A stretch of DNA of 50,843 bases from Dethiosulfovibrio salsuginis (GTDB lineage: Bacteria > Synergistota > Synergistia > Synergistales > Dethiosulfovibrionaceae): NCBI RefSeq assembly GCF_900177735.1, contig NZ_FXBB01000019.1:1-50843 (forward strand), read 5' to 3'. Shown piece after piece: positions 14,687 to 22,820 of the stretch. The position numbers and the translations under genes are program-made. Within the stretch, counting starts at the first letter, position 1. Each line of letters begins with the position of its first letter. Below the pieces are notes generated by a model, which worked only from the letters and a program-made list of their open reading frames with translations, did not search any database and was not told the origin of the DNA.

Positions 14687-16405
14687 ATGGATCACAGAGA
14701 AGCTTATCGCTACTACGATCCACTTCCCTATTTTCAGGAAAGAGGGTGGCTGATCGGAGGAGGGGCGGTTGGAGGAAAGGGCAAGGGATTGGCCTTCGCC
14801 CACGATGTACTGAAGCAGGATGGCCTATCCGACGATATCGGTCTTCCTGAGATGACTTTTGTCGTAGGAACCGACGTGTTCGATCTATTCGATAAGGAGC
14901 ATGGGATTATGGATCTATCCTCCTCCCTGGGGTTCGAAGGCATGATGAAGGAGGCTCTGACCAAACCTCTCCCCGATTCGGTGATGGCCGAGCTGGAGAG
15001 GGTCGTCGCCTCCGTTCCTGGCCCTTTGGCGGTAAGATCGTCCTCTCTGTTGGAGGACGACATTGAGCTTTCCTTTGCGGGAAAATACGCCACTTTCTTC
15101 GTCGCCAACGTAGGGGATCAGGCTAAAAAGCTCGCCGACCTAGCGGATGGAGTGAAGAAGGTCTTTGCCTCGACCTATAACTCCGCCGCCAAGGAATACA
15201 GAAAGAAGCACTCTATCCCTAAAGGGCGGGAGAAAATGGCGGTGCTTATCCAACCGCTTCAGGGCAAGCGTAGGGGCGATCTTTTCTATCCCGAGATGGC
15301 TGTTACGGCGTTTTCCTGCGTATATCGCCGTCCTTCCCCTAGGATAGACAAAAACGACGGTGTCATGAGGGTCTGTTTCGGAATGGGAACCCACTCGGTG
15401 GGCAGATCTTTCGCCAGGACCTTATATCTGACAAACCCGGGGCTGAGACCTGAGGGGACCAACCCGGAGCAGGTCTATCTCTACTCTCAGAAGGAGTTCG
15501 ACTGTCTCGACCTGTCCACAGGGGAGCTGGTGACCAAGAATCTCTGGTCCTCTTTGGACCACGTTCGATCTCATCACAGAAACGCCTCTTCCTTCATAGA
15601 GTGGTATGGCGATGGAATGCTGTATTGGCTGAACTCGGATACATCGGGGCTCACCTCCGCCATGCCCTGTTTTTCCTTTTCCGACCTGCCGAAGAGATGC
15701 AAAAGCTTTCTCGACAAGACCAAGCGGATGCTGTCCTTCTTTCAGGGGGCTATGGGGTTTCCTGTGGACATGGAGGCGGTTTATGACTCGGAAGAGGACA
15801 GGCTTACACTGGTCCAGATAAGGCCCCTAGCGTCCTACGTGGAGTTCGGCAAGGTGGATATACCTAAGGACGTGCCTTTAGAAAGGCAGATCCTGAAGGG
15901 AAACAGAATGGTAACCAGTCACGTATTGAAGGGAATAAAATGGCTGGTGTACGTAGATCCAGATCACTACTCTCAGTCCAGGGACTTCGTCTCCGTCGCC
16001 AGGGCGGTAGGGGAGGTCAACGGTAAGTTAGAGGGGGAGAGGTATATTCTGGTGGGGCCAGGCCGATGGGGAAGCACAAACCCGTCATTAGGGGTCCCTG
16101 TGGACTACAGCGAGATCTCCAACTGTGGCTGTATGGTCGAGGTGGGAATTCCCAAAAGAGGGATGATACCGGAGCTTTCCTACGGGACCCATTTTTTTCT
16201 CGATCTCGATTTAGACGACATACTCTACCTTCCGGTTATAGAGGGAGAACACGAGAATATCTTCTCCAGAGAATGGCTAGAGCGTCATCCGTCCAGCGAC
16301 GGTGGCCACGGAGCTGTCAGGGTGTACGAGGGACTGTTCGACGTGTATCTTGACGGAGAGACCGAGACGGGAGTCGTTTTAGACGTGGCTCACCTAGAGT
16401 GTTAA
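14687..16405 (+). CDS. PEP/pyruvate-binding domain protein (PPDK N-domain-like), copy 1
   Basis: A 572-residue protein with the nucleotide-binding N-domain of PEP synthase/PPDK: GGGAVGGKGKGLAFAHDVL near residues 24-42, VRSSSLLEDDIELSFAGKYATFF near 109-131, and MEAVYDSEEDRLTLVQIRPL near 364-383. The rest, with GERYILVGPGRWGSTNPSLGVPV and ELSYGTHFFLDL, has no swivelling phosphohistidine domain and no TIM barrel. It therefore cannot run the full PEP synthase reaction alone and may be a stand-alone kinase or phosphotransfer protein. The ATG at 14687 follows AAAGGA. It forms a two-gene operon with a paralogue 14 bp downstream. Confidence 0.75.
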   Translation: MDHREAYRYYDPLPYFQERGWLIGGGAVGGKGKGLAFAHDVLKQDGLSDDIGLPEMTFVVGTDVFDLFDKEHGIMDLSSSLGFEGMMKEALTKPLPDSVMAELERVVASVPGPLAVRSSSLLEDDIELSFAGKYATFFVANVGDQAKKLADLADGVKKVFASTYNSAAKEYRKKHSIPKGREKMAVLIQPLQGKRRGDLFYPEMAVTAFSCVYRRPSPRIDKNDGVMRVCFGMGTHSVGRSFARTLYLTNPGLRPEGTNPEQVYLYSQKEFDCLDLSTGELVTKNLWSSLDHVRSHHRNASSFIEWYGDGMLYWLNSDTSGLTSAMPCFSFSDLPKRCKSFLDKTKRMLSFFQGAMGFPVDMEAVYDSEEDRLTLVQIRPLASYVEFGKVDIPKDVPLERQILKGNRMVTSHVLKGIKWLVYVDPDHYSQSRDFVSVARAVGEVNGKLEGERYILVGPGRWGSTNPSLGVPVDYSEISNCGCMVEVGIPKRGMIPELSYGTHFFLDLDLDDILYLPVIEGEHENIFSREWLERHPSSDGGHGAVRVYEGLFDVYLDGETETGVVLDVAHLEC

Positions 16406-16419
16406 GGGGGATAAGGGAT

Positions 16420-18174
16420 ATGACGGAGAGAGAGAGAGTTATCGAGAGATATTTTGGGTGGAATCCCAAGGACGATCCGGATTTTTCCCCTATGATTCTG
16501 GGGGATAGTTCTATAGGAGGAAAGGGCCGTTCCCTCCTTTTCGGGATAAAAGTCCTAAAAGAGTCGGGGGATCCGGAGCTTTCGGAGACTACTATACCTC
16601 CCGCTATCTTCCTGGGAAGCGATATTTTCGATTGGTTTGTGGCTTCTATTCCCAATCTGGATGCCCTCAGGGCTGGGCCTTCGGAGGAGCTGGAGAGGGC
16701 CTTTTTGGAGCACCCTCTGCCTCAAGAGGTTACCGACATGGTCAGGTCATTCCTCACCGATATGACCGATCCTGTGGTGGTCAGGAGCAGCAGCATCCAG
16801 GAGGACTCCCTCAAGTACTCTTTTGCGGGAAAATATCTCAGCGACTTTCTGGGTAACTTTGGTTCTCTCGACTACCGAACCTGGGCGGTCTGTCGAGAGA
16901 TAAGGCGGGTGTACTCCAGGGTCTACTTCCCTAAGGCCATAGCCTACAGATCTAGACACGGTATAGGCGACGACTCTATGGGCATAATCGTTATGAGGCT
17001 GTCGGGCCACTGGCGAGGGGATTTTTTCTACCCCACAATAGGGGGCGTGGGATTCTCCAGAAACTATCGCCGATGGACCAACAGGGTCTCAATGGAGGAC
17101 GGAGTGGTCCGTTTCGTCTTCGGCCTTGGGACTATGAGCACCAAAAGGGAGTACGCCAGGACCTGCTCCCTGACGAATCCCTTCCTTCGCCCTGAGGGAC
17201 AGGACCCCTATACCGTACTTCGCCATTCCCAGGAGAGATTTCAGGCTATCTCCAGGAGGCTTTTCGAGGGATCCTCCGACGAGAGGCCCGATACCCTGGC
17301 TACCATGAACATCAACGACGTCTGGAACGACGTCTTTCCGTGGTACAGGGAGGAAATGGGCCAGTACGCCCAGCTTTACCGAGGGGATGAAGGTGGAGGG
17401 TATTTTGCCTCGCCTAACATGGGCCCCTCAGCGGACAGGTCGATAAGCAGGATCTGCTTTACCTTTGAGGAATTTCCCAGGAGGCATCGTCGATTTTTCG
17501 AGAGGATGAAAAGAACCCTGTCGGTTCTGGAGGAGGCTATGGGGGTCCCGGCGGACGTGGAGTTCTCCTACGAGCCTAAAGACGGCCATCTACAGCTGAT
17601 TCAGGCTCGGCCTCTTTGGGCGGGAAGCGGCATATCCTCCTCGACCCTGGACGCCATAGATCCGGGAAAGATCATCTTAAAGGCGGACAGAATGGTTACC
17701 AACGGATCTTTTAGACATATTCCCAACCTGGTCTACGTGGACCACCGCCTCTACGGTTCTTCCGACGATTTTCACGAGATAGCCAGAGCGGTAGGGACGG
17801 TCAACGATAGGCTTAAAGGGGAGAGGTTTATCTTCGTGGCCCCCGGAAGGATCGGCTCCAGCAACCCCGCTCTAGGTGTTCCGGTTCAATACAACGAGCT
17901 GTCTAACTGTTGCTGTATGGTGGAGGTGGGGATACCTAAAATGGGCTATATGCCCGAGCTTTCCTATGGCACCCACTTCTTCTCAGACCTGGAGGTGGAC
18001 GGAGTCCTGTATATGCCCGTTTTTGAGGGATATCAGGATAACCTCTACAGGCAGAGCTGGTTCGACGAGTCTCCTTACGAGGTAGGTCCCCACAAAGCTA
18101 TCAGGATCTATAGAGGCTGTTTTTCCGTCTACACCAGCGGGGAAAGAAACACAGGAGTTGTAATGCTGGAGTGA
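16420..18174 (+). CDS. PEP/pyruvate-binding domain protein (PPDK N-domain-like), copy 2
   Basis: About 584 residues and a clear paralogue of the preceding gene: SSIGGKGRSLLFGIKVL, VVRSSSIQEDSLKYSFAGKYL, DVEFSYEPKDGHLQLIQARPLW, GERFIFVAPGRIGSSNPALGVPV and PELSYGTHFFSDLEVDGVLY align in order. ATG 16420 is preferred because AAGGGGG (16404-16410) lies 9 nt upstream. The in-frame GTG at 16399 would overlap the first gene and has no SD. Like its partner it lacks the other PPDK domains. Conservation of the tail region in both copies suggests a functional unit, perhaps a heterodimer. No terminator is obvious before the tRNA-Asn promoter at 18199. Confidence 0.75.
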   Translation: MTERERVIERYFGWNPKDDPDFSPMILGDSSIGGKGRSLLFGIKVLKESGDPELSETTIPPAIFLGSDIFDWFVASIPNLDALRAGPSEELERAFLEHPLPQEVTDMVRSFLTDMTDPVVVRSSSIQEDSLKYSFAGKYLSDFLGNFGSLDYRTWAVCREIRRVYSRVYFPKAIAYRSRHGIGDDSMGIIVMRLSGHWRGDFFYPTIGGVGFSRNYRRWTNRVSMEDGVVRFVFGLGTMSTKREYARTCSLTNPFLRPEGQDPYTVLRHSQERFQAISRRLFEGSSDERPDTLATMNINDVWNDVFPWYREEMGQYAQLYRGDEGGGYFASPNMGPSADRSISRICFTFEEFPRRHRRFFERMKRTLSVLEEAMGVPADVEFSYEPKDGHLQLIQARPLWAGSGISSSTLDAIDPGKIILKADRMVTNGSFRHIPNLVYVDHRLYGSSDDFHEIARAVGTVNDRLKGERFIFVAPGRIGSSNPALGVPVQYNELSNCCCMVEVGIPKMGYMPELSYGTHFFSDLEVDGVLYMPVFEGYQDNLYRQSWFDESPYEVGPHKAIRIYRGCFSVYTSGERNTGVVMLE

Positions 18175-18198
18175 TAATTTAGTCTTTTTGTCGTGCTG

Positions 18199-18227
18199 TA
18201 GACAGATATCTCTCTAGGTGGTATTAT
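18199..18227 (+). promoter_or_regulatory. Promoter for the second tRNA-Asn
   Basis: TAGACA (18199-18204), 17-bp spacer, TATTAT (18222-18227), 30 nt before the tRNA. Confidence 0.75.
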
Positions 18228-18257
18228 TCCTCTGTTCGGGAAACGCCTTAGTCTTAT

Positions 18258-18333
18258 TCCTCGGTAGCTCAGTTGGCAGAGCGGGTGACTGTTAATCACT
18301 AGGTCGCAGGTTCAAGTCCTGCCCGGGGAGCCA
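18258..18333 (+). tRNA. tRNA-Asn (anticodon GTT), copy 2
   Basis: Identical in all 76 positions to the tRNA-Asn at 5779-5854, but with its own promoter and terminator. Acceptor TCCTCGG/CCGGGGA, anticodon GTT, encoded CCA. Confidence 0.96.
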
Positions 18334-18342
18334 GATTTTATA

Positions 18343-18376
18343 GATCACTCCTGGCTCAACGGGGGTGATCTTTTTT
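18343..18376 (+). terminator. Terminator after tRNA-Asn copy 2
   Basis: GATCAC and CC pair with GG and GTGATC across a loop, followed by six T. Confidence 0.88.
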
Positions 18377-18470
18377 GTGGTTTCCCTCTCCTTTTGTCCG
18401 TCTCCTTCCCCCCTCGACGGACGGTTATCTCAAGGAGAACAAATTTTAGAAGAAAGGGAGGGATCTAGTT

Positions 18471-18611
18471 ATGGAAGCAAAACTCGTTTCTATGAGCGGC
18501 ACGTCTTACTGGCGTATGCCGGAAGGGACGTTTCTCCGGGCTAGAGACACCGAGATGCCCTGGGCGATCCTTATAAAGACGCCCGAGGGGACCAGGCCGC
18601 TTAGTCGGTAG
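18471..18611 (+). CDS. Micro-ORF A (46 aa), unknown
   Basis: Starts MEAKLVSMSGTSYWRMPEG at ATG 18471, 8 nt after AAGGGAGGG, and ends ...TPEGTRPLSR. A good terminator (18630-18661) follows its stop by 18 bp, so it has the outline of a small expressed gene. I do not recognise a family. Its C-terminal RPLSR recurs as KPLSR in the next micro-ORF, with different codons. It has no signal peptide or membrane segment. A GTCCGTC/GACGGAC inverted repeat lies upstream at about 18398-18424. Confidence 0.5.
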   Translation: MEAKLVSMSGTSYWRMPEGTFLRARDTEMPWAILIKTPEGTRPLSR

Positions 18612-18629
18612 AGTCCCCTAGAGAGAGCG

Positions 18630-18661
18630 AGGCCCGACCGGATAGGTCGGGCCTTTTTTTT
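18630..18661 (+). terminator. Terminator after micro-ORF A
   Basis: AGGCCCGACC, loop GGAT with an A, GGTCGGGCCT, then eight T. Confidence 0.93.
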
Positions 18662-18691
18662 GTTTCTAACAGTCAAGGAGGTGTTTAAACC

Positions 18692-18793
18692 ATGGCCGAT
18701 AGTGGTCCTAGTAGTCGATCTAATAACGCTCTTTGGGAGGATGATGATATTCACTTAATTAAGCCCCTCAGTAGGACCGTGGCCGTGGTCTAA
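18692..18793 (+). CDS. Micro-ORF B (33 aa), possible mgtE leader peptide
   Basis: Starts MADSGPSSRSNNALWEDDD at ATG 18692 with a strong AAGGAGGTG (18674-18682) 9 nt upstream, and ends HLIKPLSRTVAVV. It shares the (K/R)PLSR motif with micro-ORF A. Its stop (18791-18793) lies inside the hairpins of the mgtE leader, so translation of this ORF would disrupt them. That is a typical leader-peptide position. Its acidic WEDDD patch could matter to a magnesium-sensing leader, but this is speculation. No known family is recognised. Confidence 0.45.
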   Translation: MADSGPSSRSNNALWEDDDIHLIKPLSRTVAVV

Positions 18794-18844
18794 ACCTTTA
18801 GGTTTTGCTCCGGTCCTGTCCAGCTGTGGGGGCAGAACTGGAGG
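18774..18844 (+). promoter_or_regulatory. Structured leader before mgtE
   Basis: GGACCG (18774-18779) pairs with CGGTCC (18811-18816) around an inner hairpin AAACCT/AGGTTT (18792-18805). Downstream, CCAG (18820-18823) can pair with CTGG (18838-18841), which overlaps the GGAGG site (18840-18844) of mgtE. The arrangement would allow control of initiation by micro-ORF B translation or by ion binding. I do not recognise the M-box (ykoK) consensus. Confidence 0.4.
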
Positions 18845-18850
18845 AAAAAA

Positions 18851-20230
18851 ATGAAAAAAGAGATGGATAAAGTAATCGTTGAGGTTTTGGGGCTTCTGGC
18901 TTCCGAGGATTCTAAGGGGTTTGCCCGCTTTTTCGATAAGAAACACCCTGCCCAGGTAGCGGAGGTACTCTCCGAAGTCTCCCCTATGGAGGCTTGGAGC
19001 GTCCTTAGGTATGCGACCAGGGATTTACGGGCGGAGATCTTCAGCCATCTTGATCTGAATTTTCAGATAGAGATAGTTATATCTCTAGGGAGAGATGAGG
19101 TCGCCAGGTTGTTCTCCGACCTTCCCCCGGACGATAGGACAGACCTCTACAAAAGGCTTCCTGAGGAGGTTCAGGACTCTATTCTTCCTGCCATGGCTCA
19201 AGGTGAGAGGGAGGATATTCGCCGGTTATCCTCCTACAAAGAGGGAACCGCCGGATCGGTTATGACCTCCGACTACGCCACTTTGACGGTGGATCTTACC
19301 GCTGCTCAGGCTATAGAAAAGCTGAGGGAGATAGCTCCAGATCGAGAGACTATTTACTATTCATACGTCGTCGATGAGTCCCGTAGACTGCTGGGGTACG
19401 TCTCATTAAGGGACCTCATTTTGGCTCACAGAGACTCTAAGGTAGAGAACCTGATGCACCGTAACTTCGTTTTCGCCAGGGTCAACGACGATCAGGAGGA
19501 CGCCGCGTCGAAGATACAGAAGTACGACTTAATAGCTCTGCCTGTAATAAACGGAGGCGACGCCTTAGTCGGCATAATTACCCACGACGACGCTTTGGAC
19601 GTAATCTCCCAGGAGCAGACCGAGGATATGGAAAAACTTATGGCCATAGGCGGAAGCCACGAGATGGTGGCCTACATGAAGATCTCTCCCTGGCAGCACT
19701 TTAAAAATCGGGTCGGATGGCTAATAGGCCTTGCGATCCTCGGGCTGGTGTCCGGGGCCATCGTTCAGGGTTACGAGACCCTTTTATTGCAGTTTGCCGT
19801 CCTGGCGACCTTTATGCCTATGCTTGCCGATACAGGAGGGAACACCGGAAGTCAGTCGGCCACCTTGGTGGTCAGGGCTCTGGCGACTAAAGAGATTTCC
19901 TCCGAGGACCTCCTCAGGGTTCTGTGGAGAGAGTTTCTCGTCGCTTTGCCTCTGGGGGCGGTTCTGGCTGTTTTGGCCTTCGCCAGGGTTTATCTCTTTG
20001 CACCTGAAATGCCGGAGGGTTCTTCCTTGATAGTCCTCGGTCTAGCCGTTGGATTGGCCCTCGGCGCTCAGGTGGTGACCTCAACCCTCTTCGGTGCCCT
20101 GCTCCCCATGGGTGCGGCCAAGCTAAAGCTGGACCCCGCTTTGGTCGCTAGTCCTGCCCTTACCACCGTGGTGGATATAACCGGCCTTCTGATCTATTTC
20201 ACCATAGCAAAATCCCTTCTTGGCCTGTGA
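18851..20230 (+). CDS. mgtE: Magnesium transporter MgtE
   Basis: A 459-residue protein of typical MgtE layout. The N-terminal superhelical domain (about 1-130) contains FSDLPPDDRTDLYKRLP. Tandem CBS domains (about 130-260) contain GSVMTSDYATL and RRLLGYVSLRDLI. Five transmembrane helices (about 285-455) include LATFMPMLADTGGNTGSQSATLVVR, which lines the pore. It forms a dimeric inner-membrane Mg2+ channel gated by Mg2+ binding to the cytosolic domains. The ATG is 6 nt after GGAGG. The stop overlaps the next start. Confidence 0.95.
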   Translation: MKKEMDKVIVEVLGLLASEDSKGFARFFDKKHPAQVAEVLSEVSPMEAWSVLRYATRDLRAEIFSHLDLNFQIEIVISLGRDEVARLFSDLPPDDRTDLYKRLPEEVQDSILPAMAQGEREDIRRLSSYKEGTAGSVMTSDYATLTVDLTAAQAIEKLREIAPDRETIYYSYVVDESRRLLGYVSLRDLILAHRDSKVENLMHRNFVFARVNDDQEDAASKIQKYDLIALPVINGGDALVGIITHDDALDVISQEQTEDMEKLMAIGGSHEMVAYMKISPWQHFKNRVGWLIGLAILGLVSGAIVQGYETLLLQFAVLATFMPMLADTGGNTGSQSATLVVRALATKEISSEDLLRVLWREFLVALPLGAVLAVLAFARVYLFAPEMPEGSSLIVLGLAVGLALGAQVVTSTLFGALLPMGAAKLKLDPALVASPALTTVVDITGLLIYFTIAKSLLGL

Positions 20231-21372
20231 TGGTGAGGTTCTCATCCTCTCCTATCTCGATATTCCCCTCCGACGTTCCCGTCTGGATCGTCGGAGGGGC
20301 GGTTCGAGATCTACTGTCCCACAAAGCCCCTTCCGATTGGGATTTAGTGGCCCAAATGGACGTTAAGGATATAAGCAAAGCTACAGGGGGGAAGGTCGTC
20401 GGCCCTGAGGGAAAGCAGGTTTGTGTGTTCTCCCTCTCCGGTTCGGTGATCGAAATAGGATCCCTTGACGGGCGTTCCATAGAATCCGATTTAGCCCGTC
20501 GAGACTTCACCGTAAACGCCATGGCTATCGATAGGCATGGTAGGATCCTGGACCCCTTCGGCGGACAGAAGGACCTCTCTTTAAAGAGGCTGAGGTTCGT
20601 CCCTGAGCTTGAGGACCGGCTAAGGGACGACCCGGTACGGGCTCTGAGGTTCTGCCGTTTCGCCGCCACTTTAGGTCTAATGCCTATGAAAGACGAACTT
20701 TGTCGGTTGGCTCGATTCGTTCAAGACAACCACGGTCCTTTTGGCGCTATCCCTTTGGAGCGTGTCGGTCGGGAGATGTCCAAGGGGCTGGCGTTTCCTG
20801 AGGCTTTTCTGGAAACCCTTGGTTTGGCGGGGTTGAGGGAGTTATTTTTGCCGTCGATAGAGCTAAAAGGACGGCCAATCCCTACCGGGCCTATCGACCT
20901 CGCCCTATCCCTGGGACTGTTGGGCTTTATGTCCGATAGCGAAAGGATATTTGACCTAGCTCTGTCCTGGGGAGTGCCTTCTAGAACGAGAAAATACGGT
21001 CTGAGGTATGGCTCTGTTTTACGGGCCCTTTCGGGCTCTATGTCGCTCCTGGAGGCGGTGAAGCTCCTGCCTCTTTTCGACGAACTTCGATCCGATAGGC
21101 TGATGGAGCTTCTACTCTTAGGCTGTACTGGAAACGGTCTGTGGAAAGACGGTCTGGACAAACTGGACACCGCTCGCTCTGCACTGGAGAGAGCCTCACA
21201 AAGAGGTATCCCCTTAAGCGGTGGAGAGATAGCTTCGATAACAGGCCCAGGGCCTCATGTTGGTCCCTGTCTCGACATGATGATACGGAAGGTCCTGTGT
21301 GACCCTTATCTCTCCCCTGAGGACGCTCGGTCCTCTATTGTCGCTTACTGTAAAAAGACCGATGAACGGTGA
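20230..21372 (+). CDS. tRNA nucleotidyltransferase / poly(A) polymerase family protein
   Basis: About 380 residues. The nucleotidyltransferase head is clear: VWIVGGAVRDLLSHKAPSDWDLVA (the DxD metal site) and ARRDFTVNAMAIDRHGRILDPFGGQKDL, followed by the neck RLRDDPVRALRFCRFAATLG. There is no HD domain, and it is somewhat short for an enzyme that adds CCA. Every tRNA in this window already encodes CCA, so repair of CCA ends or polyadenylation are both possible. The start overlaps the mgtE stop (GTG 20227 or ATG 20230), implying translational coupling. Confidence 0.85.
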   Translation: MVRFSSSPISIFPSDVPVWIVGGAVRDLLSHKAPSDWDLVAQMDVKDISKATGGKVVGPEGKQVCVFSLSGSVIEIGSLDGRSIESDLARRDFTVNAMAIDRHGRILDPFGGQKDLSLKRLRFVPELEDRLRDDPVRALRFCRFAATLGLMPMKDELCRLARFVQDNHGPFGAIPLERVGREMSKGLAFPEAFLETLGLAGLRELFLPSIELKGRPIPTGPIDLALSLGLLGFMSDSERIFDLALSWGVPSRTRKYGLRYGSVLRALSGSMSLLEAVKLLPLFDELRSDRLMELLLLGCTGNGLWKDGLDKLDTARSALERASQRGIPLSGGEIASITGPGPHVGPCLDMMIRKVLCDPYLSPEDARSSIVAYCKKTDER

Positions 21373-21443
21373 ATTCCTTCTCAAGGACCTTTGCCCTGAG
21401 ACCCTATATCTGATAGACTTCTCTGGGAAAGGATGGTGCTGCC

Positions 21444-21962
21444 ATGTCGACTCAGGCTAAAATGACGGGCCTGTTTTCCTCTTTACTGATTCTATGGATC
21501 GCCCTGACCGGCAGGATAGATCTCCCCTTTATCCTGGTGGGTGCGATAATCTCCGCTTTGGTCGTCCGTGTTGTGTGGAAGACCTTTTTCTCCGGGGTTC
21601 ACGATTTTCCCCTTGGAGACCACGTATGGAAGGGGATAAACTGGATCCCCTTGCTTTGCTTTGTTCCCTGCTTTTTCTTTGACCTGATTAAGTCCACTTG
21701 GGATGTTTCTATCCTGGCGCTCAGGCCGAACCTTTCCTTAGCTCCCGCCATCATACAGACCCAAAGTGGCCTGACCAGCAAGACCGCCCTTGTACTGCTG
21801 GCAAATCAGATAACACTGACTCCCGGCACCCTCACATTAGACGCCGATATATCTCACCATAAACTGTATATTCACGTGTTGACTATAAACGATCAGGAAA
21901 TCGATGGCATCAAGGATCAAATTCACCAGCTTGAAGCTAGAATAGAGGGGATAACAGGATGA
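21444..21962 (+). CDS. mrpE: Mrp-type Na+/H+ antiporter subunit E
   Basis: A 172-residue protein with N-terminal membrane helices (about 8-40 and 66-85) and the MrpE core DLIKSTWDVSILALRPN, followed by the cytoplasmic part LANQITLTPGTLTLD and LYIHVLTIND. It is the first gene of a ten-gene antiporter operon. Mrp complexes exchange Na+ (or K+) for protons across the inner membrane. The next gene overlaps its stop by 4 bp (ATGA), showing tight coupling. Confidence 0.9.
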   Translation: MSTQAKMTGLFSSLLILWIALTGRIDLPFILVGAIISALVVRVVWKTFFSGVHDFPLGDHVWKGINWIPLLCFVPCFFFDLIKSTWDVSILALRPNLSLAPAIIQTQSGLTSKTALVLLANQITLTPGTLTLDADISHHKLYIHVLTINDQEIDGIKDQIHQLEARIEGITG

Positions 21963-22216
21963 TCTATCTTGTCCTTTGGGGACTGGGTCTGTCGGCCCTT
22001 TTAGGTTTTTGGAGGGTCATAGTCGGACCTACCGTGCCCGACCGTATAGTGGCTGCGGACACCTTGTCCACCATATTGACCACCTTTCTTGCTGCCTTGG
22101 CCCTTCTTTTCGATAACACCGTTTTTCTTGATGTCGCTTTGGCCTTCGCCGTCCTATCCTTCGCCGACGTGTTGATAATGGCCAAATACTTTGAACATGG
22201 AGAGCTTCACCTATGA
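21959..22216 (+). CDS. mrpF: Mrp-type antiporter subunit F
   Basis: An 85-residue protein with three transmembrane helices. It carries the conserved LGFWRVIVGPTVPDRIVAAD and the C-terminal LAFAVLSFADVLIMAKYF. It overlaps mrpE and mrpG by 4 bp on each side. It is a small structural subunit of the Mrp/Mbh membrane module. Confidence 0.92.
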   Translation: MIYLVLWGLGLSALLGFWRVIVGPTVPDRIVAADTLSTILTTFLAALALLFDNTVFLDVALAFAVLSFADVLIMAKYFEHGELHL

Positions 22217-22557
22217 AGATCTTTATCGATCTGACGTCAGGGTTATGCCTGCTATTCGGCGTGTTTTTCTCCGTGGCATCGGTTATAGGCCTGCTGCGGT
22301 TTCCCGACGTCTACACCAGGCTTCACGCCGGAACAAAAGCCCTATCGGGAGGTGCGATTCTCGTCCTTATCGGCGTGGCTATGAAGATGGGATCATGGCA
22401 GGGCGCGGTCAAGGCGGTTCTCGTTATCTTTTTCTTTCTCGCCACCAACCCTTTAGCGTCCCACGCTATAGCCAGGGCCTGTTATCGTCACGGCATAGTC
22501 CCCTACGGGACCGACCTGGAGGGATATCGAGATTCAATAGAGGGGGAGAGAAAATGA
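22213..22557 (+). CDS. mrpG: Mrp-type antiporter subunit G
   Basis: A 114-residue protein with three helices and the signature VIGLLRFPDVYTRLHAGTKA followed by FFFLATNPLASHAIARACYRHG. It overlaps neighbours by 4 bp, in the E-F-G order seen in both Mrp and Mbh operons. Confidence 0.93.
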   Translation: MKIFIDLTSGLCLLFGVFFSVASVIGLLRFPDVYTRLHAGTKALSGGAILVLIGVAMKMGSWQGAVKAVLVIFFFLATNPLASHAIARACYRHGIVPYGTDLEGYRDSIEGERK

Positions 22558-22820
22558 CTATAGAGCTTTTCGTCTTTCTGTCCGCTTTTTTGGTGTTAAC
22601 GGCCCTCGTCTCCGCGGAGGCGGAGGAGATGCTGAGTGCGGTCATCGCCCTGTCCATATTCGGTGTAATGCTGGCTATTCTATTTGCCGTCCTGCAAGCT
22701 CCTGACGTGGCCTTGACTCAAGCCATAATAAACTCCGGCTTGGTCACGTCGCTGTTCCTGGTGGCCTACAGCCAGACCGGTAAAAAGGGCGATGACCCCG
22801 ATAGGGATGTAAAGCCATGA
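22554..22820 (+). CDS. DUF4040 (MbhD-like) membrane subunit
   Basis: An 88-residue protein with three helices beginning MTIELFVFLSAFLVL and containing VIALSIFGVMLAILFAVLQAPDVALTQA, the hallmark of the MbhD/DUF4040 segment. In Mrp complexes this segment is the middle of the large MrpA subunit; in Mbh hydrogenases it is a separate gene. The start ATG overlaps the mrpG stop (ATGA), so the longer open frame upstream is not used. Confidence 0.88.
   Translation: MTIELFVFLSAFLVLTALVSAEAEEMLSAVIALSIFGVMLAILFAVLQAPDVALTQAIINSGLVTSLFLVAYSQTGKKGDDPDRDVKP

Noticed and set aside
18774-18844. M-box (ykoK) magnesium riboswitch
   Set aside because: The conserved M-box core pattern is not recognisable; only generic hairpins are seen.
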